The position numbers and the translations under genes are program-made. Below are positions 43,355-54,305 of a DNA stretch of 64,000 nucleotides, piece after piece. Positions within the stretch are counted from its first letter, which is position 1, and each line of letters begins with the position of its first letter. The DNA is from Ichthyophis bannanicus (taxonomy: Eukaryota; Chordata; Amphibia; Gymnophiona; Ichthyophiidae): contig CM066037.1 in NCBI GenBank assembly GCA_033557465.1, positions 515,336,686-515,400,685 of the forward strand. The letters run 5' to 3'. The notes beneath the pieces were generated by a model that did no database searches, had not been told where the DNA came from, and saw only the letters and a list, made by a program, of their open reading frames with translations.

Positions 43355-44600
43355 TGTCTCAGGATGGGATGTTCTAAGTTTTGTATGGGGAAAGATATCT
43401 CTGTCCTTGAGAAGTTTGTCTAGGTCCTTCATAGCCATTCTGCCAAAAGCAATGCGTCTTTGGATTTCTTGACTGCTTGTCATTTCTTTATTGATTATCC
43501 AAGCAGGTTAAAGCTGTCCACTATTTAAATTTCTTCTCCAACAACGATGAACTTATTGATTTTGCCAGTTGTCAGGATCTTTATCTTCTTTACATTAAGA
43601 TGCAGGCCCAATTTAAGACTGTTCCTTGATTTTGAGAAGCACATATTTCAGATCATCTTCACTTTCAACCACTATTGTGGTGTCGTCAGCATAGTGAAGA
43701 TTGTTGATGAGTCTTCCACCAATCTTCACACCTCGGTTGTCTTCATACAGCCCTGCTTCTCTGATGAGTTGTTCTGCATATAAATTAAACAGGTATGAGG
43801 AAAGTATGCAGCCTTGTATACCTTTGCTGATTTTAAACAATTCTGTTTCTCCTTGCTCCCTTTGAACTGTTGCTTCTTGATCAATGTAAAGGTTGTGCAA
43901 GAGAACTATCAAGTGCTCTGGTATGCTCATGCTTCATATTGTGGTCCAGAGTTCTCATGGTTTACATGGTCAAAAGCCTTTCTGTAGTCAATAAAAAACA
44001 TATAGATATCCTTTTGGTATTCTTTTGTCTTTTCAAGGCTCTATCTCACATTCACGATGATGTCTCTCGTTCCTCGCCCTTTCCTGAACTCTGCTTGAAC
44101 TTCAGGCAGCTCTCGTTCCAGGTATGGTTGTAGTCGCTGCTGAATAATCTTGAGTAGAATCTTGCTGTCATGTGGGATCAGAGCGATTGTGTGAAAATGT
44201 CCACATTCAGTCATATCACCTTTCTTCAGTATTGATATAAACCCAGATCTTGTTCAGTCAGTTGGCCATGCAGTTGTCTTCCAGATTTCCTGGCAGAGCC
44301 TTGAAACATAATAACACCCACATCCAATTGCTGTAGTGCTTCAATGGGAATGCATTGTGCTTTGTTCTTTAATAATGCTTTCAATGCTGCTTTGACTTAT
44401 TTTTTCTTCACCAATGGTTCCTGATCATAAAGTACAGGTTGAAACGGCTGTTGGTCCACTTGATCTTTATGGTATGATGACGCTGTATATTCTTTTCACC
44501 TTTTCTTGATCTTCTCAGCATCAATCAACATGAAAAATGAGCATCTTGTAGCAGTACAATTCGAGACTGGAATTTTCTCTTTAACCTTTGTAGCTTTAGG
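43355..44600 (-). mobile_element. RTE/BovB-like LINE fragment
   Basis: The minus strand reads LIVLLHNLYIDQEATVQREQ, ISKGIQGCILSSYLFNLYAE, GGRLINNLHYADDTTIVVES (YADD retained) and ends in the same 3' region as the copy at 28257-30610, to which it is clearly related. It is a truncated RT domain with frameshifts outside the 105-codon open stretch at 43613-43930. Confidence 0.85.
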
Positions 44601-45115
44601 AAAGCAGATATGGTCCATATGACCTTGTATTTCATTCGGTTCACAAAAGGAAGCCAGTGTAGTTGCCTTAGTATTGGTGTTACTGTGTTTAGTTTTGGAT
44701 GCACCACATATAATACAGATTGCAGTGTTCTCTGCCATCTGCAGAGGATGCAGCGCATATTTTATTATAACTTGGATGATTATATTACAGTATTCAATAT
44801 GCAAAACAATAGGATCTGAAAGACTATTCGGAAATCATAGACTTCCAGTAGTAGTCATAGGTTCTGTAGTGTTCTTATTTTGTGGTAAATAAGCCTTGTG
44901 ATGTGAGGTTATAAGGTTAGGTGTTGATCTAGAGTTATCCCTAGGTAGTGTACTTCACTTTTGACCTCTAGTTCTGCTTCTGAAACCCTTAATTTCATCA
45001 GTGGATTGAAGGTCGAGTCTCTGGTTTTATAGAGAACTTCCGTTTTCATACATCCTTGAAAAAGATAAATGCCAATGCGAGGTCCAGGAGGTGTCCACCA
45101 CCTGAGTGATGCCAC
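44601..45115 (-). mobile_element. CR1/L2-group LINE fragment
   Basis: On the minus strand, EVLYKTRDSTFNPLMKLRV and VKSEVHYLGITLDQHLTL are followed by LNTVTPILRQLHWLPFVNRM, the usual order of the RT C-terminal part in L2-group elements. It directly abuts the RTE fragment. Dead. Confidence 0.75.
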
Positions 45116-47798
45116 ATCAGAATTGAAGGACCACTATGAAATGAGAGATGCAGAGTCCAAAGATCACCGGCACTAGAACTAGGACATGCTCAAAGGAACT
45201 TCTCTTTGTAGATCCACTTACATCAGAGATAACATCTCTGGCCCCACTATGGAAGGGACTGGAGAAAAAACCTGTCACTGCTAGAAGCTCCAAAGAGTGT
45301 TCCCCAATGTTCCGTACTTGGGCGGATAGTCTTAGGGAAACTCTTAGTGAGACCTTGAAAACTCGGCTGTATTTCACCTAATGTGCATCAGAAGCCACAG
45401 GCTGACCTAGACCAGCACCTGAGAAACAAAGGATAGGTGGACCAACAAAGGAGATGACAAACTCTGCTCTCGCCTAAGGACCCTGAAACCCACTAGTTGA
45501 ACGTGGTACAGGTGCAATCAGAAGGAAGTGACTAAGTTACACCTCAACTGGCTGGATCTCAGTAGGGACTTCTGGCATCCAGTGAAGGGGATTACAGGCT
45601 CCCAAAGGCCCCGTGAAGGCAACTTGAGGCCATCAAATGCTCTGCCTACTGAAATGGAGGTTCTGATGGATTCATCCTCTCCAGAAGGCAGCTCTGGGAT
45701 TCATGTACAGCCTTAGAAGGTACCTTGTCCCTTTTCTGCCTGTCTTCCAAGAGTTTCCATGAATGAACTTCTCTGCACGAAGAGAAAATGATCCCTGCCA
45801 CAGACAGGTGTGATCCTCAGAATAAAGCCACTATTAGTAACTGGCCCATTTCACTGCTGCCATTAAGCAGGGAGAGAGACTGCCCCAGCACTAACTAGCA
45901 ACGACCACCTAGGCAGGACACTGCAGGACTCCTAGCCACTAGGAGGAGACTGGGATAAATGATTATTTGACCCATCCCTTCAAAGTTAGCTGTTCTCCTA
46001 AACAGGTCTGCAACTTTGGGAGTAAGGGGCCATAGCCCTATAGCTGAAGCCCCCAGGCTACCCACAGTGGGTGGAGCCCTCGTCCAAAGGCAGCCTCCAG
46101 GTTTGCCTACAGCAATGCTGAAAACCTGAAAGTGGCCACTGTCAAGTCTTTTGTAAAACCTTCCAATCAAGATTTTCCCGGGACAGTCAAGAATTTTGAC
46201 ACCACTGTGAAGCGGTCTTTCACCCTATGGGACTAAAGGGCTAATCCAATCACCTTGGCTGAGGTGACAGCCAAGATAGGATTTAAGGGCCTTGGGGGCC
46301 CAGTTTTGGGTTTTTTCTCTCTAAAAGCCCATGCACTACTGCCTAGGGCCATGGAGAAGAGGTCACTCAACCAAGCATGGGCCTGCTTGGTATAAAGGGA
46401 ACCACACGCTAAACTCACCCGAAAGCCATCTCTGCAGCCTGTGGAGTTCTCATAACATCTGTGCAGGCCTAGCTGGAAAAAAAACACAGATCACGCAGGA
46501 ATCATAACCAGCCCTAGGTGCACCACCACTCTGTTCTCCTCAGACTTATCTTATGATGGTCTAAATTCTCCTCAAGCCCTTCAATAACCTCTGCAGGGGA
46601 AAGATGGGATCACAGAGGAATGGAGGCATGCAAGGGCAAAGCAGGGCCTATGACCTCTCTAATAACCCATAAGAAGAGTGCTTAGGGGCCCTGGATACCC
46701 AGAGGCTACATCCAGGGCCCAAAACCCCCCAACATGGGCTGCCAGCAGTTATCCAACCAAACACAGCCCAAGGGTTGTTTCAGGAGGTGCAGCTCAAGCC
46801 AGCCCACAAGTGAAGCCTGGGGCCCTGAAGGGTCCCCTTGCAGCCACTGGACAGATGGCTATTGGAATCCCGCTATGCTCCACTCTCATCAGACCCATGC
46901 TGCCCCCCCCCCCCCAAGAGGTGGCAGAACTCATTGGTGGAAGGAGAAGCAAAAAATGAGCAACAGCGGCCATGGGCTTGATATTGGACTAGGGGCCTCT
47001 CCCAGAGAGTCCCCATATGCCGCCGGCCATGGCAATAAACCACTAGGTGCTGTAGGCTGCATCAGGCCGCATGGCTGAGAACAACAGAAAAAAATAAAAA
47101 GCATGGAAAAAGCCACATTGGAAAAAGGCCTCAGAGCCACAGCAAAACAGGAGTCCTGAAAAGGGAATTCCGAGCTTGTTGAGGCAACCAAGGAAATCCT
47201 ATTAGAGAGGCCTTGAATGCCCACACAAGCCAGGCTAAGGAAGGTCTTATTTTTCTAAATTGAAACTGCTTTATTCAAGGCAGCAGTGTGCCTGTTGACT
47301 CCCTCTGAAATAAATGGGAGAAAAGAGACTTAAAAAGAATTAGAAAAAACTGGCCAAAAATAGCAAAGATCAGATTAGGACAACAAGAGAGACGAGAGGC
47401 CTGGGCCCAACTTACTGACCCCTCCCCCTAGGGACCCCATGGCCTCTCCTATTCCTCTTCCAGACCACTAGCACTCATAACCCATAGGAAACAGCATGGG
47501 CACATGGCAGATGTCAACTCCAGGAGATATGGGCATAACCACATTCCAAGCCATAGGGCCCTTCAGCTTCAATCCAAGGCCTCTACACCATAGTGTGGGC
47601 AAAGAGAGTCAATCCAGTCTTCACTGCTGCACCAATCCACCTTGCTACTTGCTGAAGGCAGACAATACTGTTTTCTCTCAGTGCTGTACCAGAGGATATA
47701 CCAGATGATGACATTTCTGAAAGTTGCTCAAGTCTGTCTCCACCTTCTGGTGGAAAGCATAACCCACTCTTCTAGTCTAGTCTAGCAGGATAAGGAAA
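45116..47798 (-). other. Decayed interior of second DIRS-like element
   Basis: The text is richer in GC and in short ORFs than the surrounding intron, and the minus-strand readings are Ser/Pro/Gly-rich, perhaps gag-like, but I cannot match them. A C-run is at 46903-46915. Confidence 0.35.
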
Positions 47799-47804
47799 TC
47801 TGTC

Positions 47805-48695
47805 CACCAACACCACAAATTACGCAATGGCAATTACCCACCAGCTTCACCCAACTTGATATCAAGTTTATCTTCTTCCTCAGGAGTCAGCTTTTCAGCT
47901 CTATCCCTTACAAGTTAATCAAAGCACTTTACTAGTTTTATTGCTGCTCCTGAGTTGCCTACATTCTGTCAAAAGTTTTGTGTCGCATAATTACTCAACT
48001 GTAGTGTGCGTGTCTCAACGGGAATGACAGCGATGACTCTGCCCTTTTGGGTTCTAAGCTGGCTGGATTGACGACTTTGGACTATATGGGAGTATTTTGG
48101 AATATTGTGGAGCACGGGAAAAACAACGCCGTTTTGTACGATCTCTCAACGGTCCAGATAAGTTGTGCCTATTTCCCTATTAAGAGATACTCTTTGGTCA
48201 CATGAATTGTTCATTGGAAGGGATGATTGTGCACATAGCATTTATCATATAGGTTGTTTGCAGGGGCTGGTCTTTTAGGCCGTTTATAGCCTCAGGCAAA
48301 ATTCGGTAGTTGAGACCTTTTAAAAGAAAAAACGAATAAAAAGGATGGTCTGTTAAACGAGTATCTCTATACATCCTCAGTACAGACGATCCGACAAAAA
48401 ATATAACACTGTGGGACATTGGTTTCCTTGATAACATGATTATGATGTCAATGTAGGGATATTAGAAGTGAGCCTTTTCTCTCTTGGATTGTCTTACATT
48501 CTGTCAAAAGCATTGCTAAACTGATAGTTTTGACAGAACATAAGCAACTCATCAGAAATAAGACTGCTGAAGCACCTTGAATGAATCATAAGTGGTAGAG
48601 TGGCAATGCTGATCCCTGAGGTAGAGGCAAAACTTGATATCAAGTCAGGTGAAGCCAACAGGCAATCACCATTGTGTTAATTTGTGGTGCTGGTG
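47805..48695. repeat. Foldback DNA element (MITE-like), split by an insertion
   Basis: The arms 47805-47975 (CACCAACACCACAAATTA...) and 48511-48695 (reverse: CACCAGCACCACAAATTA...) pair along about 170 bp, with shared ACTTGATATCAAGTTT and TCTGTCAAAA. Without the 519-bp insertion and one 16-bp duplicate the element is about 356 bp. No transposase is present. Confidence 0.75.
47976..48494. mobile_element. Unidentified 519-bp insertion with 16-bp target duplication
   Basis: TACATTCTGTCAAAAG stands on both sides (47960-47975 and 48495-48510), inside the arm of the foldback. The inserted sequence begins TTTTGTGTCGCATAATT and ends GGATTGTCT. It has no poly(A), no terminal repeat, and no match to any other repeat in the window. 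The minus strand has a 79-codon open frame (48198-48437) that I do not recognise. A duplication this long suggests target-primed retroposition. Confidence 0.7.
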
Positions 48696-49273
48696 AAGAT
48701 GGTCCCTTTTGCTACAAAGCTGATTATTACTATTATGGTATCCAGTTTTTTGGGGAAGTTTGTAATACTATCCTAAAATATTAAGGATTTTTGTGTAGAT
48801 ATATTTGCCTTTATAAAACAGACACCTTTTTGACATTTCGCATAAGCACCCTGCTGTAAAATTAAGCTCTGAATGTATTTTTTTAGATCATTTTGCGATT
48901 CTGGATAGAGAACATATAAAGTTGTGCAGTACATATGAGGAGGGAGGGGTGAGAGGGCCAGCTAGAGATCCCTCTCTTCCACTTCTCTAATGCCCCAAAG
49001 CATAAATCACTACCCCCAACCTAGTAAATGGTTTCTATGTCTTTAGGTCACTGAGCAGTTGTACCAAGTAAGCCACAATAAAAGCTTTATGTTGGGGTCT
49101 GGTATACTGTTTTGCTTAATTTCACATTTCCAGTTCCATGACAAGAAGAGCTGAATTGAGGAGTGGTGCAGATAGAGGGGCTAAACAGAGACATGAAGAG
49201 CTGAAATCCATGAAAGAAGTTAAAAAGGCAGGAGGTTAGCAAACCTCTCAAAGGTTAATCATGGAAAATAAAG
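48696..49273. other. Intron, no gene seen
   Basis: AT-rich, no recognised repeat. Confidence 0.45.
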
Positions 49274-49406
49274 ACATTTATTTATTTATTTATATTCTCT
49301 TATATACCGCGCTATTCTGCATCAGTGCGGTTTACATTGAACAAACTGAAATTACATTGAACAGGGCATTATAACTTGGAGATAACGATTTTACAGGGAA
49401 CATGGT
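49274..49406 (-). mobile_element. CORE-SINE 3' part, reverse
   Basis: TTTATTTATTTATTTATATTCTCTTATATACCGCGC...GGGAACATGG equals the 3' half of the SINE at 8811-9099. The tRNA head is absent, so it is 5'-truncated. Confidence 0.85.
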
Positions 49407-50170
49407 AAAGCTCTTTACTTAACCTTGATAACTTGCTCAACCAAAACGTCATGCCCTGAGTGCGTTACACAAATTGTCCACCGTCCATGCGGGTCAAATT
49501 ACGGGCATTGTTCATTAATGCAAGTAAATTTCCTCATGCTGTTTGGAGGCGTACCCCCAGGTGCCATTGGACTAGTGGGATTTAACAACAAGAATTCTCA
49601 AAACCATGAGTTGTTTTGGCTATATAAAGTTTCTACAGCAAAAGTAAGCATGCTGCAGACACTTCTCCTGGAGCAAATAAAGGAGGAGAAACTACTTGCA
49701 GAGGCGGAAACACTGCATATACAATCTGCAGGCAGGCTGATCACTGCCTCTTCAGAATCTACCTTCGCATACTAACTTCCATAGCAATACAACATCTGGG
49801 TTTGATTGCCAATCACTGTGCAGCCAATAAAAATACTGGATAGATATGTTATTGGGGGGGGGGGAGAGGGCTCATCTGCAGATAGTAGGCACCGATGGCA
49901 TGCGTACATATTCCCCCCACTGTTTCGCTTAGAAACTTATATGCTAATTCCTCAGGCTGCAGGGAGGAAGACACAAAATAACATGACATGCACACTTGAA
50001 AATCAAATGTACATGTGCTGTTTTTTCTCCCCTGACAAACACATCCATGGAAACATTTTTTTTCGCCTTGATAAAAGTTCCCATATGTTTTAGTTGCATT
50101 TTGAGATGACCTCATTTCAGAGAGGCCATTTTATCTAGGTAATTACCTTTGACAATTTCCCTCTGGATTA
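49407..50170. other. Intron, no gene seen
   Basis: An open 116-codon frame at 49425-49775 shows no family resemblance. A G-run is at 49854-49864. Confidence 0.45.
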
Positions 50171-50204
50171 TTATTTAGTGATATCTTTAGCATTAAGGGG
50201 GACA

Positions 50205-50370
50205 GACATGCTGCCAATTCTGAAAAGACCACCCCGAGAAAGCAGGACATAAAAAACAGGAGCATTGCAAGAAGAGGTTCTGCCAAAGTAAAACAATATA
50301 GGGGAAAGCATCACGAGGAGACACATGGGGACAGTCAGGAGAGCATGCTGGAAGACCAGGACGAGGAGAG
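50205..50370. repeat. Dispersed repeat shared with 52395-52510
   Basis: GGACATAAAAAACAGGAGC...AGAAGAGGTTCTGCCAAAGTAAAACAATATAGGGG parallels GACATAAAACTCTGAAG...CTCCCAAAGTAGAACAATATGGGG at 52405-52470. Family not recognised. Confidence 0.5.
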
Positions 50371-50499
50371 AGGGAGGATATGGCATTCGTTTGATAGAAC
50401 ACATCATCTGCATTAACAACAGGTGCAAATCTCCTAGGGTAATTTTTCCTTCTGCAGCTTTCAAGATGAAAGTATGTGCATAATTTCACTTTCAAAATT

Positions 50500-51191
50500 G
50501 GTGCAAAGAACTCAGGTAAAAAGTACCTACGGATTTTGCAGCTATGTGAAAGTGTAAAAGTTACTTCCTATAGCACACAAATGGGTAGGTTTTTATTGTT
50601 GTCTAGTCCTCCCTGTCAACCACTGATACCCTTACCATGGTACTAGGTACCCATATAATAGATACCATGCTCCTGTTTTAATTTTACACATTGTTAGTGT
50701 TGTAATATTATATGCAAAACCCCATGTTATAATGTTACATCTAAAGCCCTGTTGGCCATGTTGTTCTCCTGTAAACCACTTAGACTGGTAGATTTAGTGG
50801 TATAAAAAAATAACTAACTAAATAAAATAGTTAGTATCTCTGGTTCCCAGAGTCTAAGGTTTATACATTGTCCAGGTTTTGGGTGTGAGAGAGGAAATCA
50901 GCTGCCCCAAGGATTTTCTGCATACTTCAGAAATGTGCACAAAAGTATTTTTGGAATTTTCACTTCAGCTTTGGAATAGTCATTTGTCATGTAACAAAAC
51001 AGATTATTCTCTGGGAACAAAATCTCTATCATACAGTGGTTCTAGCAAACTCTCCTTCTCTACTGTTACAACAAATTGTAAGTAAAAATGGAATATATTT
51101 GTTTGGCTTAGACTGCCTTTGCTTAGCTTACGGTTCCTTTCCTTGGTAATCAATTAAAAAATATATTTTAAAACACGAAGAAGATACTTAC
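50500..51191. other. Intron with an L2-type tail scrap
   Basis: 50760-50830 reads GTAAACCACTTAGACTGGTAGATTTAGTGG...AACTAACTAAATAAAATA, a diverged 3' tail. Nothing else up to the exon donor. Confidence 0.5.
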
Positions 51192-51330
51192 CTGAGTGTG
51201 AGCATTCTTTCTCGGAGAGGAAGTGATGTTGGAATATGAGCTTACAGATGATGTGGTGTTGAGGTCATCTGTGCTCAGGTTATCAAGAGTGTCACTGAGG
51301 CCGCTACTAACAGAGCTGCTATCATCCCAG
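51192..51330 (-). CDS. NAV3: NAV3 exon (first in window), 139 nt
   Basis: The acceptor is CTCTCTCTGCAG and the donor GTAAGTATC, both strong. The first base C completes a serine codon begun in an upstream exon outside the recognised sequence. The next 46 codons start WDDSSSVSSGLSDTLDNLS and end RKNAHTQ, so the exon leaves in phase 0 and joins the exon at 38811 as Q|LKTDSEKR. The WD(D/E)SSSVSSGLSDTLDNLS block is a hallmark of vertebrate navigators. The peptide is acidic and Ser/Thr-rich and probably disordered. The upstream neighbour exon was not found in the 12.7 kb to the right, so that intron probably runs past the window edge. Confidence 0.93.
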
Positions 51331-52394
51331 CTGCAGAGAGAGTATTTGAAATGGATTCAGCAAGCACATTATTACAACCATAGAATGTACTAATTAAACA
51401 AATAATCCACTTGGAACATCTTTGCTACTGTTGTTGAAGTCTCTGTTCTGATTATGAAAGAATTTCTTTATTGCCTCAGAGGAGCCATTAGAGCAGAAAC
51501 CGACTTCACCCTTACCACCTAGTTCCGTTTCACCGGGATAATGTGCAGACAGCCAAATCAAAGAAATCAATACTATGAAGCTCCCAGTTAGGTTAATATG
51601 ATTTGTATCACAGATTGTGGTATGGAATTTCAGTCGGCGTTTCATGCATTATTCAGATATTTCTGAGTTCCTAATGTTTGAATATTAAAGAGAACAGGTC
51701 TAGTATGGCACATCTCTACTCATTAAAATAAATGTTTTTATGCCTAAACTAAACTAGCAGGAAAACCTATTAAGGCTCACCTCTGCTCTGAAAAAAGTGT
51801 GATTAATGGTTCAGGATACCGCAAGGCCTCCATAGTTCACATATATTGTAAAGGAGATGCTTCTCCCGCTTTCCTAAACCAGCCATTAATCAGCACAGCA
51901 CCGACAATATCTACAAATGTAAATGGCCTTATATAAGCTCTCAGTTAGAATGTTAATGTTTATTATAAGGCAGGGTCAAAGCAATATTCTTTGGCAATGC
52001 CACTATCAAACATGATTGATCTGATTATAGGCGTGTGAGCAGAACTGCTAGATTACTGCCAAAAATTGCTAATGGGAAAATGTTAAAGTCTATCTCAGAT
52101 ATATTCATGCACACTAAGCAGCAACCGTAAGTACATGATTGCAGATAAAGAGCAAGGTGTCCTCTTTCTAAACCCAATCCAACAGAAATACTCCTTTTTC
52201 TGCTGTCTTCCTCGGTGCTCTTCACATATCAGTCCCAGTATGAGCACAGTATCTTAGTGCCATTCTAGAGTTCTGGTCCAATCATACATCTACTGTTTAG
52301 GGTTAGTTGCCCCCAGCCTTCTGGGAGCTTTGATGCCAGACCATGCAGATTTTCCCCAAATTTGTTTCATTTTCACTGTTAATTCTAGAAAACT
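51331..52394. other. Intron, no gene seen
   Basis: Single-copy-looking, AT-rich sequence right of the first exon; no upstream NAV3 exon found. Confidence 0.5.
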
Positions 52395-52489
52395 TACCCA
52401 GGAAAAAATGACATAAAACTCTGAAGAACTGGGAGAACTGGTTCTCCCAAAGTAGAACAATATGGGGCAAGCGTCATGACCAAGACATG

Positions 52490-52848
52490 TGGAGAGAGTA
52501 AGGAAGGAGAGGGCAAGTGTTTATCTAACTTTTTAAAAAACTGCTTCTGTTTTTTTAAACTCTGGCATTTCCTTTGGAAAGACATTGTATGCACCCACCG
52601 CCCTCTTGGTGAAAATAAATGGGTGTCCTTTAAAAAGTCAGTCAGTGATGTTTCCTCCATCACTCCTCCAGAGGGCATAGCAATATCCTCTGTGGGGAAA
52701 AAGATTTTCTGTTCTATCTGAATCTTCTCCTGCAGAGTTCCACATCATTATCAGTAGTTCTACAATTTCCCTTTTGTGGAAACTGATTTAGTTCTGGCAC
52801 ATTCATATCTTTCAGGTATTTAAATGTCTCCCTAGTCTTCTCTCCCTT
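52490..52848 (-). mobile_element. CR1-like LINE fragment, reverse
   Basis: GACATTGTATGCACCCACCGCCCTCTTGGTGAAAATAAATGG...CTTTAAAAAG is the reverse of a CR1 C-terminal tail with a diverged FF.KR..VH reading. Heavily decayed. Confidence 0.45.
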
Positions 52849-52850
52849 TT

Positions 52851-53062
52851 TTTTTTGTGCTGTCAAGTCAGTGCTGACTCCTGGTGATCCAGCTGCCTCT
52901 GGGTTTTCTTGGCAATGTATCACTGGAAGTAGATTGTCAGGTCTTTTCTTCTGAGGCAATGGAGGGTAAAGTGACTTTCCAAGGAGTGCCAGTGACAACC
53001 AGACCCTTGATCTTCTGGGCAGTTGCTCTAACCACCAGGCTACTCCTGCACTCCTCCTCTAG
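52851..53062 (-). mobile_element. CORE-SINE with RTE-type tail, reverse
   Basis: The tail comes first (GCTGTCAAGTCAGTGCTGACTCCTGGTGATC), then GGTAAAGTGACTTTCC (core) and the tRNA-like head ending CTAACCACCAGGCTACTCC. It is mirrored by the + copy at 53097-53325. Confidence 0.8.
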
Positions 53063-53096
53063 GATATCCAAATTTAGATCCTTCAATTTCATATCA

Positions 53097-53325
53097 TGGA
53101 GTGAAGAAGCAACCTAGTAGTTAGAGCAACTGCCTAGTGCCCAGAAGATCAGGATTTGATTCCCACTGGCACTCCTTGTGACCTTGGGCAAGTCACTTTT
53201 CCCTCCATTGCCTCAGAAGAAAAGGCTGGCAATCTACTTCCAGTGATATATTGCCAAGAAAACCCAGAGGTAGCTGGGTCGCCAGGAGTCAGCACTGACT
53301 TGACGGCACCAAAAAAATATCTCAT
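53097..53325 (+). mobile_element. CORE-SINE with RTE-type tail
   Basis: The head AAGCAACCTAGTAGTTAGAGC and B box GATTTGATTCCCAC, core CCTTGGGCAAGTCACTTTTCC, then tail GTCGCCAGGAGTCAGCACTGACTTGACGGCACC. The tail resembles the 3' end of the RTE LINE at 54700-54738 (GTCGCCATGGGTCGACACAGACTCG), so RTE machinery probably moved it. Confidence 0.82.
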
Positions 53326-53869
53326 ATCATATTGCTTTTAATGCAGATCTTTTATTATTTTGGTTGCTTTTTCTGTACTGCTTTTAGAATATTTCTTTTG
53401 CAATTTTATAGTCTGCGTTGTACATTCTGATGAACTGAAAAGATGGAATATAAATGTTTAAATTAAATATAATATTCATGAATAACTGATCAGGCAAGAT
53501 ACTTTAAAGATTGTTCTGCCCCTATAACAAGGATAAATATTGCTGCAGTTGAGGATTCAACAAGCTAATCAACACCATGCTTATACATGGATTTTACATT
53601 GCATTTTAACATTTCACTGATCCAACAGGATAAATTCCAGGACCACGGTGCCCTTGACATGAAGCCTACTTTAAGAAAGTTAGCATTGCCTCGGCATAAT
53701 GGACTGATTCAAGCACCACAAAAGTGCTTTTCAGACATGTAGCAACATATAGAAACAAGAGAAACAAAGATTTCTAGGAGGATTCCTTTCAAAACAGTTC
53801 ATCACTAGACAAATAGAGGCACATTCTGACATGGCAGTCCAGCCCCTTGTGCGGACAACAAGAAGCAGG
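53326..53869. other. Intron, no gene seen
   Basis: An L2-type tail scrap at 53400-53470. AT-rich otherwise. Confidence 0.45.
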
Positions 53870-54305
53870 ATGCCCAAACCTAGATCCGATTCTGATTCCG
53901 CGGGGGGGCTAGACCTGCCTGCGGGATCAGAATCAGTTCTATGGCCCTAATGTGCAGGCCGGGCCCCGATACTGGTCAGCCTGCATGCACAGCAGATCCC
54001 CGGCTACCTCAGTCAGGCTCCTGAATGGAGCCGCAGTATCATGGCATCCCGTCACCATGGCACCGCGGCTCTATTCAGGAGCCACAAATGCCGGCTGCTG
54101 CAGATATTTTTCTTTCCCTGCAGCAAGACCCTCGATCCGGCCTCCATTAGCACGGGTCCGGCTGCAGAAATCTTCCTGCACCCCACTACCTTTGTGGCAT
54201 GGCCCGGCAACATGGTCCCTCGATGTCCAGGGGGACTTATTCAACCTTTGTGGTGGAATAAGTCCCCCATCCTTGCTCATGGCCCCGGATGTAGAGGGCC
54301 ATGGT
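53870..54305. repeat. GC-rich palindromic repeat family, copy 4
   Basis: CTGATTCCGCGGGG / CCTGCGGGATCAGAATCAG form an inverted pair at 53890-53935, and the central hairpin GGGGACTTATTCAACCT/TGGTGGAATAAGTCCCC is at 54231-54267. Similar to copy 3. Confidence 0.7.

Larger units (their letters stand above)
40166..47798 (-). mobile_element. Second DIRS-like element family, decayed
   Basis: The left terminus (GGAGAGATTTTAATTATACCTGAT...GAATTCTGCTAGAGCAG) and right terminus (CATAACCCACTC...CTAGCAGGATAAGGAAA) each begin with a CTAGCAGGAT-type motif. An internal region at about 40620-40735 joins the reverse complements of both, exactly as a DIRS internal complementary region does. The terminal sequence is unrelated to the copies at 1601, 19853 and 62623. 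I found no intact RT or recombinase; the interior is decayed and holds nested elements (42040-42235, 43355-45115). Confidence 0.65.
6559..51330 (-). other. NAV3: Middle part of the neuron navigator 3 gene (7 exons)
   Basis: Seven exons on the minus strand join in phase across six introns of about 12380, 2366, 3182, 16598, 7835 and 408 nt. The joined reading is the low-complexity, serine-rich middle of a neuron navigator. NAV3 is preferred over NAV1 and NAV2 because the blocks SKYPDIASPTFRR-LFGAKAGGK, SGGLVWAANLSSSSAGS and SPTNLSQFNLPG follow NAV3 as I know the family; NAV2 differs at these sites. Neuron navigators are cytoskeletal, microtubule plus-end-associated proteins linked to neurite outgrowth and cell migration. 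In this family the CH domain is N-terminal, and the coiled coils and AAA module are C-terminal; none of these is in the window. Boundaries given are the outer edges of the exons seen, not of the gene. Confidence 0.92.

Noticed and set aside
47976..48494. Nuclear mitochondrial insertion
   Set aside because: Considered because of short mitochondrial-looking stretches on the minus strand, but I cannot identify any mitochondrial gene, and a 16-bp duplication is not typical.
49425..49775. 116-codon open frame beside a SINE fragment
   Set aside because: No family resemblance and no sign of coding bias; likely chance.
6559..51330. Assignment to NAV2 or NAV1
   Set aside because: LFGAKAGGK, SGGLVWAANLSS and SPTNLSQFNLPG segments fit NAV3; the NAV2 equivalents differ strongly in the same places.
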